Below the pieces are notes generated by a model. It was not told the DNA's origin. It was given only the letters and a program-made list of their open reading frames with translations, and ran no database searches. The position numbers were made by a program, and so were the translations under genes. A stretch of DNA of 55,439 nucleotides from Lachnoanaerobaculum orale. GTDB taxonomy: Bacteria; Bacillota; Clostridia; Lachnospirales; Lachnospiraceae. The stretch is from assembly GCF_003862485.1 (NCBI RefSeq), contig NZ_RRCM01000001.1, forward strand, positions 1,882,938 through 1,938,376, in the 5' to 3' direction. Positions 37,536 through 47,057 of the stretch are shown piece by piece (within the stretch, counting starts at the first letter, position 1; each line of letters opens with the position of its first letter).

Positions 37536-38327
37536 TTATCTTCTTTTATTTATTTTGTTTTGTGCAATATTTGATACTATAAGTAAAATCAAAACAGTAC
37601 CGAATATAATGGTAGAGAGTGCATAAAGGCTCGGCTTTATACCCCTTCTTACCTCTGAATATACAAGAGTGGATATAGTATTTATACCTGCACCCTTTGT
37701 AAAATGTGTTATTATAAAATCATCAAGTGACATTGTAAAAGCAAGTAAAAATCCCGATATTACTCCGGGGAATATATCCGGGAATACCACTCTAAAGAAT
37801 GCCGTAAGCGGCGTAGCTCCAAGGTCAAGAGCCGCCTCATATGTAACTCTCTCTGTCTGCTTAAGTTTCGGCATTACAGAAAGCAATACATACGGAATAT
37901 TAAAAGTTATATGACTTATAAGAATAGTCTTAAATCCTAGGCTGATGCCGAATGCGATAAATCCGAGCATCAAAGAGATACCTGTTACAATATCCGCATT
38001 AAGCATCGGAATATTGTTGACCGCCATTACCACAGTCTTAGGTATCTTTCTCATATTGTTGATACCTATTGCCGCTACAGTTCCTATCAGCGTGGCAATA
38101 AGTGCCGATAAAAATGCTATCACCAATGTGTTTCTAAAGGCTGACATTATTGTGGCGCTTTTAAAAAGCTCACCATACCAGTCAAAAGTAAATCCGCCCC
38201 ATCTGTTCCTTGACTTTGAAGTGTTGAAGCTTAAAATCACCAAAGTAGCTATCGGGGCATACAAAAATATCAATACGAATACAAGGTAGATATCACCAAG
38301 TACTCTTCTAATCTTTGAAAAAATCAA
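37536..38327 (-). CDS. potC: Spermidine/putrescine ABC permease PotC, second copy
   Basis: The 263-aa permease has six hydrophobic segments and an EAALDLGATPLTAFF motif near residue 160 that contacts the ATPase. MSLDDFIITHFT in the last third is the PotC signature. It overlaps potB by 4 nt. Confidence 0.9.
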   Translation of the reverse strand: MIFSKIRRVLGDIYLVFVLIFLYAPIATLVILSFNTSKSRNRWGGFTFDWYGELFKSATIMSAFRNTLVIAFLSALIATLIGTVAAIGINNMRKIPKTVVMAVNNIPMLNADIVTGISLMLGFIAFGISLGFKTILISHITFNIPYVLLSVMPKLKQTERVTYEAALDLGATPLTAFFRVVFPDIFPGVISGFLLAFTMSLDDFIITHFTKGAGINTISTLVYSEVRRGIKPSLYALSTIIFGTVLILLIVSNIAQNKINKRR

Positions 38328-39145
38328 ACGCTCATACCCTCCCCGTCTTTGTCATACTTGGCAATAAACGCCATACTGATAAGTATAAAAATCATCATAA
38401 CCAGTGAAAGTCCGGAACCCAGATTCCAGTTGCTGCCCTTTGTAAACTCCTGCTCTATTACATTTCCTATCAAAAGCACCTTGCTTCCTCCAAGTATATT
38501 GCTGATAACAAATGTTGTCAGTGCAGGTACAAATACCATTGTGATACCGCTGACAATACCGGGAATACTAAGAGGTATTATAACCTTTGTGATTGTCTGC
38601 ATTGTATTGGCACCGAGGTCTCTGGCGGCATTTATAGTGTTGTCGTCAATCTTTTCAAGTACATTGTATATCGGCAGCACCATAAAAGGCAGATAATTAT
38701 ACACCATACCGAGTACAATGGCGGCAGGTGTATTGATAATATTTAAACTCGGTAGATGCAAAAAGTTTAAAATCGTATTTATAATTCCGTTCTTTTCAAG
38801 AAGTGAAAGCCACGCCAAAGTCCTAAGCAAAAAGTTCATCCACATAGGCAAAATAAATATAAATACTATCAGACTTCCTTTATTCAGCTTCTTACCCTTT
38901 AGTGTAAGCGCCAAAGGGAATGCCATTACAAGACATATCACAGTGCTTATAACCGAAAGTGCTATTGAAAGCAAAAGTGCCTTAAAGTGGTCTTTTGCAA
39001 ATATCGCGAGTACATTTGACAGTGTAAAGCTTCCGCTTTTATCTGTCAGTCCGTATATAAAGATAAGTGAGAGAGGTATTATTGTAAAACCTATCATCCA
39101 CAGAATATATGGGAATGTCAACACTTTTCTGAAGTTTTTATTCAT
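38324..39145 (-). CDS. potB: Spermidine/putrescine ABC permease PotB, second copy
   Basis: The 273-aa membrane protein has the EAA-loop [18 protein letters not shown] (about residue 170) and a PotB-like C-terminus. It forms the permease with PotC and overlaps potA by 8 nt. Confidence 0.9.
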   Translation of the reverse strand: MNKNFRKVLTFPYILWMIGFTIIPLSLIFIYGLTDKSGSFTLSNVLAIFAKDHFKALLLSIALSVISTVICLVMAFPLALTLKGKKLNKGSLIVFIFILPMWMNFLLRTLAWLSLLEKNGIINTILNFLHLPSLNIINTPAAIVLGMVYNYLPFMVLPIYNVLEKIDDNTINAARDLGANTMQTITKVIIPLSIPGIVSGITMVFVPALTTFVISNILGGSKVLLIGNVIEQEFTKGSNWNLGSGLSLVMMIFILISMAFIAKYDKDGEGMSV

Positions 39146-40214
39146 TTACTCCCACAGCCTCCTCATCCTCAGACTCAGGCTTGTTCATTATCTGTATATC
39201 AAAAGGATCCACACTGATGCCGACTTCCTTGCCTACCGGGAACATATCTGTAGAATGTACCAGCCACTCATAGCCGTTCGGCGTGGTAACTTCCATCTCA
39301 TAGTGTACTCCTTTGAATATCAAATGAGTTACTCTGCCTACCAAAGTACCTTTTTCAGGCTCTACAAGATCAATATCCTCAGGTCTTATCACCACATCTA
39401 CAGGCTTATTGGTGCCGAAGCCCTCATCCACACAGGCAAATTTTGCTCCGAATATATCTACAAGCTTATCCTGTACCATGGTTCCGCCGATTATATTTGA
39501 TTCTCCTATAAAGTCCGCTACAAAAGCATTTTCAGGCTCATTATATATCTGCTCCGGTGTACCCATCTGCTGAATATATCCCTGATTCATAACCACGATG
39601 GTATCGGACATTGTAAGCGCCTCTTCCTGATCATGTGTGACATAGATAAATGTGATGCCAAGCTCATTTTTCAGTCTGATAAGCTCGTACTGCATATCCT
39701 GACGCAACTTAAGGTCTAAGGCCCCCAGCGGCTCATCCAGTAAAAGTACCTTCGGTTCATTTACTATGGCTCTTGCTATAGCTATTCTTTGTTGCTGACC
39801 TCCTGAGAGTGAATTTATACTTCTTTTCTCAAAGCCGTCAAGGTTTACCAGTTTCAGTGCATACTTTATCTTGTCATCAATATATGCTTTCGGCTTATTC
39901 TTTATCTTCAGTCCGAATGCTATATTTTCTGCAATACTCATATGAGGAAATAATGCGTACTTCTGAAATACTGTATTTAAGTTTCTCTTATTGGGCGGAA
40001 TATTCGATATATCTTTGCCGTCAAATATTACTCTGCCGCTGTCCGCCTGTTCAAATCCACCTATTATCCTAAGGGTGGTGGTTTTACCGCAGCCCGACGG
40101 CCCCAGTAAAGTTACAAATGAGTTTTCTTTAATTGATAAATTCAAATCATCTAAAACAATCTCTCCGTCAAAACTCTTTGAGAGATGTTCCAAATCAATA
40201 AGGGATGTACCCAT
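39138..40214 (-). CDS. potA: Spermidine/putrescine ABC ATPase PotA, second copy
   Basis: The 358-aa ATPase shows Walker [11 protein letters not shown], signature LSGGQQQR and Walker [13 protein letters not shown]. It has a complete TOBE-type C-terminal domain with [12 protein letters not shown]. Its length matches E. coli PotA better than the other copy does. It follows the regulator gene by 17 nt. Confidence 0.92.
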   Translation of the reverse strand: MGTSLIDLEHLSKSFDGEIVLDDLNLSIKENSFVTLLGPSGCGKTTTLRIIGGFEQADSGRVIFDGKDISNIPPNKRNLNTVFQKYALFPHMSIAENIAFGLKIKNKPKAYIDDKIKYALKLVNLDGFEKRSINSLSGGQQQRIAIARAIVNEPKVLLLDEPLGALDLKLRQDMQYELIRLKNELGITFIYVTHDQEEALTMSDTIVVMNQGYIQQMGTPEQIYNEPENAFVADFIGESNIIGGTMVQDKLVDIFGAKFACVDEGFGTNKPVDVVIRPEDIDLVEPEKGTLVGRVTHLIFKGVHYEMEVTTPNGYEWLVHSTDMFPVGKEVGISVDPFDIQIMNKPESEDEEAVGVNE

Positions 40215-40231
40215 ACTTCCTCCAAAATATT

Positions 40232-40765
40232 CTAAAAATTAGGCGGTGTGCTGACCCATATAAGCTTTGCACCACGCTTTGAGCTGATATAATGCTTTTT
40301 ATCCGATGTAAAATAAAAAGACTCTCCTTTTTTCGCCGAGTACACATCACTTCCCCTATGTATCTCCACACTGCCTGAAAGAATATATCCGAACTCCTCA
40401 CCGTCATGAGGATTGTCAGGATATGTAAGCCCTCCCGGCTCTATGATTTGCAGTATAGGTTCCATCATATTCTTTTGTGCATTCGGTATTATCCATTTGA
40501 CTGTATTGTTTAGTTCTTTATCCTCTTTGATAAAGTAATCTTCTTCTGTAAAAACCACCTGTGCTTCGGTCTCTTCCTCAAAAAAATCCTTTATCTGTAC
40601 TCCGAGGCATTGCAAAATATCAAGAAGAGTCGCTATGGACGGGGATGTGATATTATTCTCAAGCTGTGAAATAAATCCCTTTGACAATTCCGCCCTGTCG
40701 GCAAGCTCTTCTTGCGTAAGTCCTGCAAGCACTCTGAGTCTTTTCAGTTTTGAACCGATATCCAT
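40232..40765 (-). CDS. XRE-family regulator with C-terminal cupin domain
   Basis: The 177-aa protein has an N-terminal helix-turn-helix ([28 protein letters not shown]) and a cupin fold ([17 protein letters not shown]). This architecture matches PuuR-type repressors that sense small ligands and control polyamine genes. It is the first gene of the second pot operon, so local control of transport is likely. A palindrome near its own start site suggests autoregulation. Confidence 0.9.
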   Translation of the reverse strand: MDIGSKLKRLRVLAGLTQEELADRAELSKGFISQLENNITSPSIATLLDILQCLGVQIKDFFEEETEAQVVFTEEDYFIKEDKELNNTVKWIIPNAQKNMMEPILQIIEPGGLTYPDNPHDGEEFGYILSGSVEIHRGSDVYSAKKGESFYFTSDKKHYISSKRGAKLIWVSTPPNF

Positions 40766-40806
40766 AAAAACCCTTCTTTGTGTTGCACACTATTTCTAAT
40801 CAAAAA

Positions 40807-40823
40807 GTTTAGTGTTATTAAAC
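40807..40823 (-). promoter_or_regulatory. Candidate operator of the XRE-cupin regulator
   Basis: GTTTA (40807-40811) and TAAAC (40819-40823) form a 5-bp inverted repeat with a 7-nt spacer, at the predicted transcription start. It is short, so it is only a plausible site. Confidence 0.45.
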
Positions 40824-40830
40824 AAAGAAT

Positions 40831-40858
40831 ATTATACATTATCTTAAACAACTGTCAA
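40831..40858 (-). promoter_or_regulatory. Promoter of the regulator-pot operon
   Basis: TTGACA (40853-40858), a 16-nt spacer and TATAAT (40831-40836) on the minus strand give both consensus hexamers. Confidence 0.8.
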
Positions 40859-41076
40859 GCACTTTATTTTTATTTATCTTTTCAATTTTTACTGTTATAC
40901 TAAATGAATTTTATAGCACTATGCATAAATAAATCTGTAAAGTTATATTAAACCGAAAAATAAGTTTTTACCAATTTCTTTACATTTTTTTAATTGTATT
41001 TTGATACTTGCTATGATATATTGAAGTCGGTAATGCGTAAATTATTTTATATTATATAAAGGGGGATTTATATTAT
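40859..41076. other. Intergenic region with no gene
   Basis: This AT-rich stretch lies upstream of the divergent pot operon and the 83-aa gene. Apart from a weak candidate for a plus-strand promoter (TTTAAT and TATGAT near 40.99-41.02 kb) I see no coding or RNA feature. Confidence 0.5.
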
Positions 41077-41328
41077 ATGAATAAAATTGATAATTTTAAC
41101 CTTAATTTAAGCCTGTCTGTAAAAGTTGTTATACTGATATTACTGATTATATGTATACTTAACGGAAGTAAAATCTCCGATTTTATTTATTCCTTAAATA
41201 CCGAAGGCTTTAGTGAATTTGAGGGAATGAGAACATATATCTCGGTACAAATCATACTAAGTATTTTATCAATCCTTGATGCATTGTTGATAGCTGTGGA
41301 TTATTATAAAATTTCAAAAACTTCATAG
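41077..41328 (+). CDS. Small hypothetical membrane protein
   Basis: The 83-aa protein has two hydrophobic helices (about 12-30 and 53-72) and a polar ending. AAGGGGGA lies before the ATG, at an unusually long 11-nt distance. No family is recognised. It is AT-rich compared with the neighbouring pot operon and precedes a tandem gene pair. Confidence 0.55.
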   Translation: MNKIDNFNLNLSLSVKVVILILLIICILNGSKISDFIYSLNTEGFSEFEGMRTYISVQIILSILSILDALLIAVDYYKISKTS

Positions 41329-41460
41329 ATTATGTATTTATAAATATAGCGGGTGTAGATAGACTGTATGGGGAAGTGTTGCAGCTGTAATTACCACTAT
41401 ATTGTTATATCTTGCTCCTATAGTTTTATAATAGACAATTTTATAGAGGAGATTAAACTA

Positions 41461-41877
41461 TTGCTAAAGTACTATAGTTTTGAGCTTGATGACTGGCAAG
41501 ATAATGATTGGCTACTTGAAGTGTTGAAGCTGTTTTTAAATAAAGAAAGAGAAGTAGAACTAAATTGCTGGAATGATGAAATTGACGCTATAAATCTGGC
41601 AATTGATTTGGGATTTAGAGTAATTGAGATACAGCAATTCTTAATCAGACTTAGTGGGACTACAGTTATGCTCGATTTAGATAAAATCGTAAGTCTAAAA
41701 AGTTTTATTCAAATTACAGAAGAAGATGAAGAAGAAAATTTGTTACCGTTTTTCTCCCTATTTATTAAGGACGAAATATTCATTGGACACTATGCCAGAG
41801 AAAATTATGTTTATAAAAAAGAAAAGTTTGATTTGACTGTAGATATCTTGAATCGTCATAATGTAGAATTTCACTAA
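41461..41877 (+). CDS. Tandem paralogue A, unknown function
   Basis: The gene encodes about 138 aa and is 40-50% identical by eye to the next gene. Both share VLKLFL, EIDxINLA(I/F)DLGFR, LIRLxGTT and a C-terminal KFDL...NVxFH. I prefer the TTG at 41461, because GAGGAG stands 9 nt upstream; the alternative ATG at 41368 has no ribosome site and adds a Cys-rich start lacking in the paralogue. No domain name is known to me. Tandem copies of small acidic proteins are typical of immunity proteins, but no toxin is next to it. Confidence 0.65.
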   Translation: MLKYYSFELDDWQDNDWLLEVLKLFLNKEREVELNCWNDEIDAINLAIDLGFRVIEIQQFLIRLSGTTVMLDLDKIVSLKSFIQITEEDEEENLLPFFSLFIKDEIFIGHYARENYVYKKEKFDLTVDILNRHNVEFH

Positions 41878-41907
41878 TTTGGTATCGTAAGAAAGATATG
41901 TGTATAT

Positions 41908-42327
41908 ATGAATAATGATTTATCAAATAGTACCGCTGAAAAAACAGTTAATTTCTTGCTAATTGATGACCTGCAAGATAAAAATTTACCTGTTGAGGTA
42001 TTGAAACTATTTTTATATGAAGAAAAGGAAATAGAACTTGATTGCTTAAATAATGAAATTGACACTATAAATCTGGCATTTGATTTGGGCTTTAGGCTAA
42101 TAGAGATAAAACCATCTTTGATTAGATTAAAAGGGACTACAAGTATGCTTGATTTGAGAAAAATCATGAACTTTAAAGAAGATAGTTTGTTTCCATTTTT
42201 CTTTGTAAATATATACGACAGCATTATAGCCGACCAATATTTTAAAGAATTATTGATTTACAAAAAAGATAAATTTGATTTGATTACAGCTATACTAAAG
42301 AGTAATAATGTAAAGTTCCATTATTAG
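41908..42327 (+). CDS. Tandem paralogue B, unknown function
   Basis: The 139-aa relative of the preceding gene starts at 41908 with a weak AAGAAAG site and ends at a strong terminator. It lacks about 10 residues (ITEEDEEEN) that copy A has in the middle. Acidic, AT-rich and without membrane helices. The duplication is visible along the entire length, so it is recent or under diversifying use. Function unknown. Confidence 0.65.
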   Translation: MNNDLSNSTAEKTVNFLLIDDLQDKNLPVEVLKLFLYEEKEIELDCLNNEIDTINLAFDLGFRLIEIKPSLIRLKGTTSMLDLRKIMNFKEDSLFPFFFVNIYDSIIADQYFKELLIYKKDKFDLITAILKSNNVKFHY

Positions 42328-42336
42328 AGAGACTTT

Positions 42337-42388
42337 ATATCCTGACAAGTCACAGTGCTAATGCCTTTTGCTTGTCAGGATATTTTTT
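42337..42388 (+). terminator. Terminator after the tandem paralogues
   Basis: ATATCCTGACAAG (42337-42349) and CTTGTCAGGATAT (42371-42383) form a perfect 13-bp stem with a 21-nt loop, followed by T6 on the plus strand. Confidence 0.85.
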
Positions 42389-42402
42389 AATCTCAAAAAT
42401 CT

Positions 42403-43311
42403 TTATTTAAAGTTTATATTATTCAAAAAATCACCGATTATACCCCTGTACTCAGCTTTGCCAAGTACTTCTCTTGACTGTGCATGTGCCGCATTCGGTA
42501 CCAAATGAAGCTCTGAATAACCAGCTGTGGCAGCCTTGTTTACCTGTGAATTATCAGGCAAAATAAAGGTATCCGCCTCGCCGTGTATAAAGCATACAGG
42601 TACTTCATTTCCGACAAGAGCATCCTTTGGAGAAGTCTTTTTCATATCATATCCGTATCTTAACTTCATAACCGCATTTACACTCGGCAATACAAAGCCC
42701 ACCTTTGCCACACTGTAGCTTGTGTGAATAAGATCGTAAAGATTGTCAAAACCGCAATCCGCCACCACAAAATCCACCTTCGGCTTTTTAGCAAGCACCA
42801 TCAGCGAAGTCGCTGCACCCATTGACTCACCGTGAAGCCCAAGCTTTATATTGCCGTATCTGTTATATGTGTCTTCAATAAGCTTATATAAGTCCTCAGA
42901 TTCAAACTGACCAAGACTTACTGTCGCTTTTGCATTCTCACCATGGTCTCTCATATCATAGATAATGCAGTTGAATCCAAGGTCAATATATGAATCCACA
43001 TACTTCACCGCACCGTATCTGTTTGACTTAAAGCCGTGGCTGATTATCACATACTTATCACTCGGTATAGGATTTTTTACCAAGGTTACATGGAGGTCAT
43101 AGTCATTAAGACCCTTTACTATATAATCCTCTTTCTCATAATCGTCATAATCTCCCCAAAGCTTATGCTCCTTCTCCCAAGACATCTCCTTTTCCAACGT
43201 TGAGACCTTCGGGTCTGCCATCTGCGATGCAAGCCCCAGAACGAACTTGCAATAGATTGCAATGATAACCAAAATCAATATCACTACAACCATTATTATA
43301 ATCTTTTTCAT
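42403..43311 (-). CDS. Alpha/beta hydrolase with N-terminal membrane anchor
   Basis: The 302-aa protein has an N-terminal hydrophobic helix (residues 3-28), then an alpha/beta hydrolase fold. The nucleophile elbow is GLHGESMGAATS, the acid is in CFIHGEADTFI and the catalytic His in NAAHAQSR. It is anchored facing the outside or is exported; the substrate is unknown (ester or peptide). It follows the GH13 gene by 20 nt and shares the direction of the lactonase-aroC-amylase group. Confidence 0.82.
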   Translation of the reverse strand: MKKIIIMVVVILILVIIAIYCKFVLGLASQMADPKVSTLEKEMSWEKEHKLWGDYDDYEKEDYIVKGLNDYDLHVTLVKNPIPSDKYVIISHGFKSNRYGAVKYVDSYIDLGFNCIIYDMRDHGENAKATVSLGQFESEDLYKLIEDTYNRYGNIKLGLHGESMGAATSLMVLAKKPKVDFVVADCGFDNLYDLIHTSYSVAKVGFVLPSVNAVMKLRYGYDMKKTSPKDALVGNEVPVCFIHGEADTFILPDNSQVNKAATAGYSELHLVPNAAHAQSREVLGKAEYRGIIGDFLNNINFK

Positions 43312-43331
43312 TTGTATTGCCTTTCAAAATA

Positions 43332-44666
43332 TCAATTATCCGAAATCCAAACCTGACCTGAATTACCTGCTATATTCACATGCATATTTCCGTCAAAATC
43401 TCTTGTCTCCCCTGAGAATATTTCAGTGAACCTGCCGCCTATATTAAGATTGATACCGGCATTATTGTCATCATTATTTACTATGGCAACAAGTCTCTTA
43501 TCTCCATATTCTCTTAAAAAGGCATACTGTCTGTTTGTAAGCAAAAGTTCTCTGTAGCCTGCTTCTCCTACCCACTGATTATTAAGTCTCATATTGCCAA
43601 GAGCTGCAATCCTTTTTGTATTCTCATTTGTATTAACGGCATCCTTATAATCTTCTATCTTCAGCTCAGGTCTAAGAATTTCATCCGCATAAGGTTTCTT
43701 CTCGCCCTCAATTGCAAACTCCGAGCCGTAGTATATTGACGGCTTTCCCGGTAATGTATACAAAAGTACATGAACAGGGAAGAAATGTGCCTTGTTGTTG
43801 AGTTTTGTGATAATTCTTGCCACATCATGGTTGTCAACAAAGTTATAAAAAGCATTGGCGATATGCATTCCCATATCTGTGCAGCGTTTTACAGTATGTG
43901 CAATTTCAAAATAGTTGTGGTCATTGTGTCCTGAATAAAGAGCCTTGTGCAGCCAATAGTTGGTTACCGAATGAAGCATCTCATTATTTACCCATCTAGT
44001 ATAGTCACCGTGAATAACTTCTCCCAGAAGCCAAAAATCTTGCTTACATGAATCAGTCACCGACCTTAACTCTCTCATAAATGTAAAGTCAAGTACATCA
44101 GCCGCATCAAGCCTTATTCCGTCTATATCAAACTCGCTTATCCAAAATCTTGCCACATCCAAAAAATACTCTCTTACCGCCGGATTTTGATGATTCAAAT
44201 TTACAAGGGTACCGTGTCCGTCCCAGCTGTCATAGTATAGGCCGTCATTGTAGTCATTGTTCCAATCAAAATGTATATTTTTAAACCAGTCTCTGTAAGC
44301 ACTGTTTTCTCTATGTTCTTTCAAATCCTTAAAAGCGAAGAACTCTCTGCCGACATGATTGAAAACTCCGTCCACTATAACCTTTATACCGATTTCATGG
44401 CATACCTTTACAAAGTTTATCAAGTCATTATTGTCTCCGAGCCTTGAATCAAGCTTCTTATAATCAGCCGTCTCATAACCATGAGCCACAGACTCAAAAA
44501 GCGGACCGATATATATTGCATCACAGCCGATTGCCTTTATATGCGGTAACCAATCAAGCAACTTATTAAGCCTGTGCTCACCCGCTTCAAAAGTATTTGT
44601 CCTTGGCGCTCCCGTCATTCCTATAGGGTAAATATGATAAAATACCGCACCGTCATACCATTTCAT
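43332..44666 (-). CDS. GH13 alpha-amylase family glycoside hydrolase
   Basis: The 444-aa enzyme has all four GH13 regions: DGVFNHVG, GIRLDAADVL (nucleophile Asp), GEVIHGD (acid Glu) and FVDNHDVARI. There is no signal peptide, so it acts in the cytoplasm, probably on short maltodextrins, glycogen fragments or related glucosides, as neopullulanase/cyclomaltodextrinase-like enzymes do. GGAGGAGG precedes the start. A structured leader stands between aroC and this gene. Confidence 0.88.
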   Translation of the reverse strand: MKWYDGAVFYHIYPIGMTGAPRTNTFEAGEHRLNKLLDWLPHIKAIGCDAIYIGPLFESVAHGYETADYKKLDSRLGDNNDLINFVKVCHEIGIKVIVDGVFNHVGREFFAFKDLKEHRENSAYRDWFKNIHFDWNNDYNDGLYYDSWDGHGTLVNLNHQNPAVREYFLDVARFWISEFDIDGIRLDAADVLDFTFMRELRSVTDSCKQDFWLLGEVIHGDYTRWVNNEMLHSVTNYWLHKALYSGHNDHNYFEIAHTVKRCTDMGMHIANAFYNFVDNHDVARIITKLNNKAHFFPVHVLLYTLPGKPSIYYGSEFAIEGEKKPYADEILRPELKIEDYKDAVNTNENTKRIAALGNMRLNNQWVGEAGYRELLLTNRQYAFLREYGDKRLVAIVNNDDNNAGINLNIGGRFTEIFSGETRDFDGNMHVNIAGNSGQVWISDN

Positions 44667-44688
44667 AAAACCTCCTCCAAATATTCGA

Positions 44689-44747
44689 GGCTTTTAAACA
44701 AAACCTTTGCACTGCATCCTGTCATACAAAGATTGTGATTAAAAGCC
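44689..44747 (-). promoter_or_regulatory. Long structured leader in front of the GH13 gene
   Basis: GGCTTTTAA (44689-44697) and TTAAAAGCC (44739-44747) form a 9-bp closing stem; inside, CCTTTG-like and CAAAG arms plus ACAA/TTGT extend it to a long imperfect hairpin with the loop TATGACAGGATGCAGTG on the minus-strand RNA. No T run follows. It does not match a riboswitch family I know. Confidence 0.5.
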
Positions 44748-44769
44748 CCCTAAACATTCTTTATAAAAA

Positions 44770-45876
44770 TTATTTTTTATATATCTTCAGTACATTGTCC
44801 ATTCTGGATTTCATGTTTTCAAGTACCATATCAAAAAGTGTGATTGCAACCATGCTCTCCACTACTACCACCGCTCTCGGCACAACCACAGGGTCATGTC
44901 TGCCCTTTATTTCAAGCTTCACTTCCTCATTTATAGCATTTACAGTGTCCTGTTCCTTGGCAATTGAAGGAGTAGGTTTCACCGCCGCATTGATAATAAT
45001 GGGTGAACCGTCACTGATACCGCCTAATATACCGCCCGACATATTCGTCCTTTTTCTGATATGCAGCCCTTCATCGTCCTCATCTATATAAAAAGGATCG
45101 TTGTTTTGTGAACCTGTCATAGTGCTTACATGAAATCCTGCGCCGAACTCCACACCCTTTATAGCACCGATACTCATAATAGCGGCTGAAAGTCTTGCAT
45201 CAAGCTTATCAAATACCGGTTCACCAAGCCCCGGCATCACACCTGTAGCTATACATCCTATGATACCGCCAAGTGAATCCTTATCCGACTTGGCTTCTTT
45301 TATAAGCTCTATTGCTCTAACAGCTGCATCTTTGTCAGGCATATATACCGCATTTTCACTGCATTCATCCAAGTTCAGTGACTGTGCATATACATTTCCT
45401 ATACTCTGTGTAAATGCCTGCACCTTAATACCAAGCATATCAAGTGCCTTTATAGCTATTGCACCGGCTATTACTCTTCCTATGGTCTCTCTGCCTGAGC
45501 TTCTTCCGCCGCCACGGTAGTCTCTGAATCCGTACTTGGAATCGTAGCCGAAATCGGCATGTCCGGGTCTGTATGTGATTGCCAGTTCATCATAGTCCTG
45601 TGATCTTTGTGAAGTGTTTTCTATCATCACCATAACAGGTGTACCTGTAGTCAATCCTCCGAATACACCTGAGTAAATCCTACATTTGTCGCTTTCATTT
45701 CTTGAAGTTGTCACAGTGCTTGTACCCGGTCTTCTTCTGTCCAAGTACTTTTGAATGTCCTCTTCACTTAAAGATATGCCCGCAGGTACTCCGTCCACAA
45801 TCGCTCCCAATGCCGCTCCATGTGACTCCCCGAATGTCGTCACTCTGAAACTTTTTCCAAAACTTGAACCTGCCAT
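44770..45876 (-). CDS. aroC: Chorismate synthase
   Basis: The 368-aa FMN-dependent enzyme makes chorismate from EPSP. FGESHGAALG, RRPGTSTVTT, RPGHADFGYDSKYGFRDYRG and GGRSSGRET are all family motifs. The ATG at 45876 has GGAGG 5 nt upstream and overlaps the lactonase stop by one base (TAATG). The other pathway gene in this window is the shikimate kinase at 18.2 kb; they are not linked. Confidence 0.96.
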   Translation of the reverse strand: MAGSSFGKSFRVTTFGESHGAALGAIVDGVPAGISLSEEDIQKYLDRRRPGTSTVTTSRNESDKCRIYSGVFGGLTTGTPVMVMIENTSQRSQDYDELAITYRPGHADFGYDSKYGFRDYRGGGRSSGRETIGRVIAGAIAIKALDMLGIKVQAFTQSIGNVYAQSLNLDECSENAVYMPDKDAAVRAIELIKEAKSDKDSLGGIIGCIATGVMPGLGEPVFDKLDARLSAAIMSIGAIKGVEFGAGFHVSTMTGSQNNDPFYIDEDDEGLHIRKRTNMSGGILGGISDGSPIIINAAVKPTPSIAKEQDTVNAINEEVKLEIKGRHDPVVVPRAVVVVESMVAITLFDMVLENMKSRMDNVLKIYKK

Positions 45877-46934
45877 TAAACCTCCACTATGACACAGCAA
45901 TTCGGTTGATTTACTTTTACCGAGTTTGCACACATTACAATAAGCCCGGTCTTATAATCTATCTTAAAGAATGTGATGGTTCCGCTCTCATGATTTATAG
46001 ATGCTATGTGCTTATTATCCGCAAAAACCGCTATATCCTTAGGATACTCACCGCTTATCGGTAAGCACATCTTCTCCTTCAAAAGACCTGTATCCGCATC
46101 TCTTTCATATAGGCAAACCGATTCATCTCCTGCATTTGATACAAATATGAACTTATCATCGGCGCTAAATGAAAGTGCGGTTGCGGCTGTCAGTTCTGAT
46201 GACTTACTGCTGCCTGTTGTAGGTACTGTTTGAATCTTTTCAATACTCGGTACTCTACATCCCGGTTTGGCTTCATATGAGAACACATCTATAACATTTT
46301 TCATTTCATACATCAAATACAGATACTTTCCGTCCTTTGAAAACTCAAAAAATCTCGGTGCCGAATTGATTTTGCATGAAATCATATCTACAAGATTGAG
46401 TGTCTCATCCTTGTCATCAAAGTGATATATCTTTACCTGGTCTATGCCGAGGTCCGCCGCCATTACAAAATGTCCGTCAGGTGTTGTTCTGGTACAGCTT
46501 ACATGAGGTCTGAAGTTTCTCTCCGCAATAGAGCCCAGTCCTTTGTGATATACCTCATCCACTATATCTCCCACACTTCCGTCTTCATGCAATCTGAGCA
46601 CTGTAATCTTTCCGTCATGATAGCCCGATACGAAGATATATTTGTCGTCAACATCTGTAGAAAGATGACAACCTCTCATTCCGTTTATCTTCACACTGTT
46701 AAGTCTTTCAAGCCCTCCGTCAGGCAATATATTAAATGAGACTATGCCTTCATCCGCTATAGAGTACAATACCTTTTGATTTCTTGACTTAATGACATAA
46801 GAAGAGTTGTCGACATCCACCTCACCTTTTTTCACAAAACAACCCTTATCCGGATTCACATCATATATTGTGATGCCCTTTGCCTTACCGGTATATGAAT
46901 AAGAACCTACATAAGCAACATATTTTCCGCTCAT
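45876..46934 (-). CDS. Lactonase family protein (6-phosphogluconolactonase-like beta-propeller)
   Basis: The 352-aa protein has the repeats of a seven-bladed propeller (VAYVGSYSYTGKAKG at the start; GSKSSELTAATALSFSADDKFIFVSN near residue 250) of the Pgl/YkgB family, which hydrolyses 6-phosphogluconolactone or similar lactones. The second ATG (46934) is chosen over 46940 because AAGGAG lies 7 nt from it and only 1 nt from the first. No pentose phosphate genes are adjacent. Confidence 0.82.
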   Translation of the reverse strand: MSGKYVAYVGSYSYTGKAKGITIYDVNPDKGCFVKKGEVDVDNSSYVIKSRNQKVLYSIADEGIVSFNILPDGGLERLNSVKINGMRGCHLSTDVDDKYIFVSGYHDGKITVLRLHEDGSVGDIVDEVYHKGLGSIAERNFRPHVSCTRTTPDGHFVMAADLGIDQVKIYHFDDKDETLNLVDMISCKINSAPRFFEFSKDGKYLYLMYEMKNVIDVFSYEAKPGCRVPSIEKIQTVPTTGSSKSSELTAATALSFSADDKFIFVSNAGDESVCLYERDADTGLLKEKMCLPISGEYPKDIAVFADNKHIASINHESGTITFFKIDYKTGLIVMCANSVKVNQPNCCVIVEV

Positions 46935-46968
46935 AGCCATACTCCTTTAAACTTAAAATATATGTTAT

Positions 46969-46996
46969 CAGGCGGTATTACTCTACAATCCGCCTG
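46969..46996 (-). terminator. Hairpin after metA
   Basis: CAGGCGG (46969-46975) and CCGCCTG (46990-46996) form a 7-bp GC-rich stem with a 14-nt loop between the metA stop and the lactonase start. The minus strand lacks a good T run after it, so it may be a weak or factor-assisted terminator. Confidence 0.5.
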
Positions 46997-47057
46997 AAAG
47001 CTTAATCATATTTTATCATAAAATCAAACCACTTTGAACTTATTTATAAAATATATA

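Noticed and set aside
41368-41460. Upstream extension of paralogue A from ATG 41368
   Set aside because: No ribosome site, Cys-rich start absent from the paralogue; TTG 41461 with GAGGAG fits better, though not proven.
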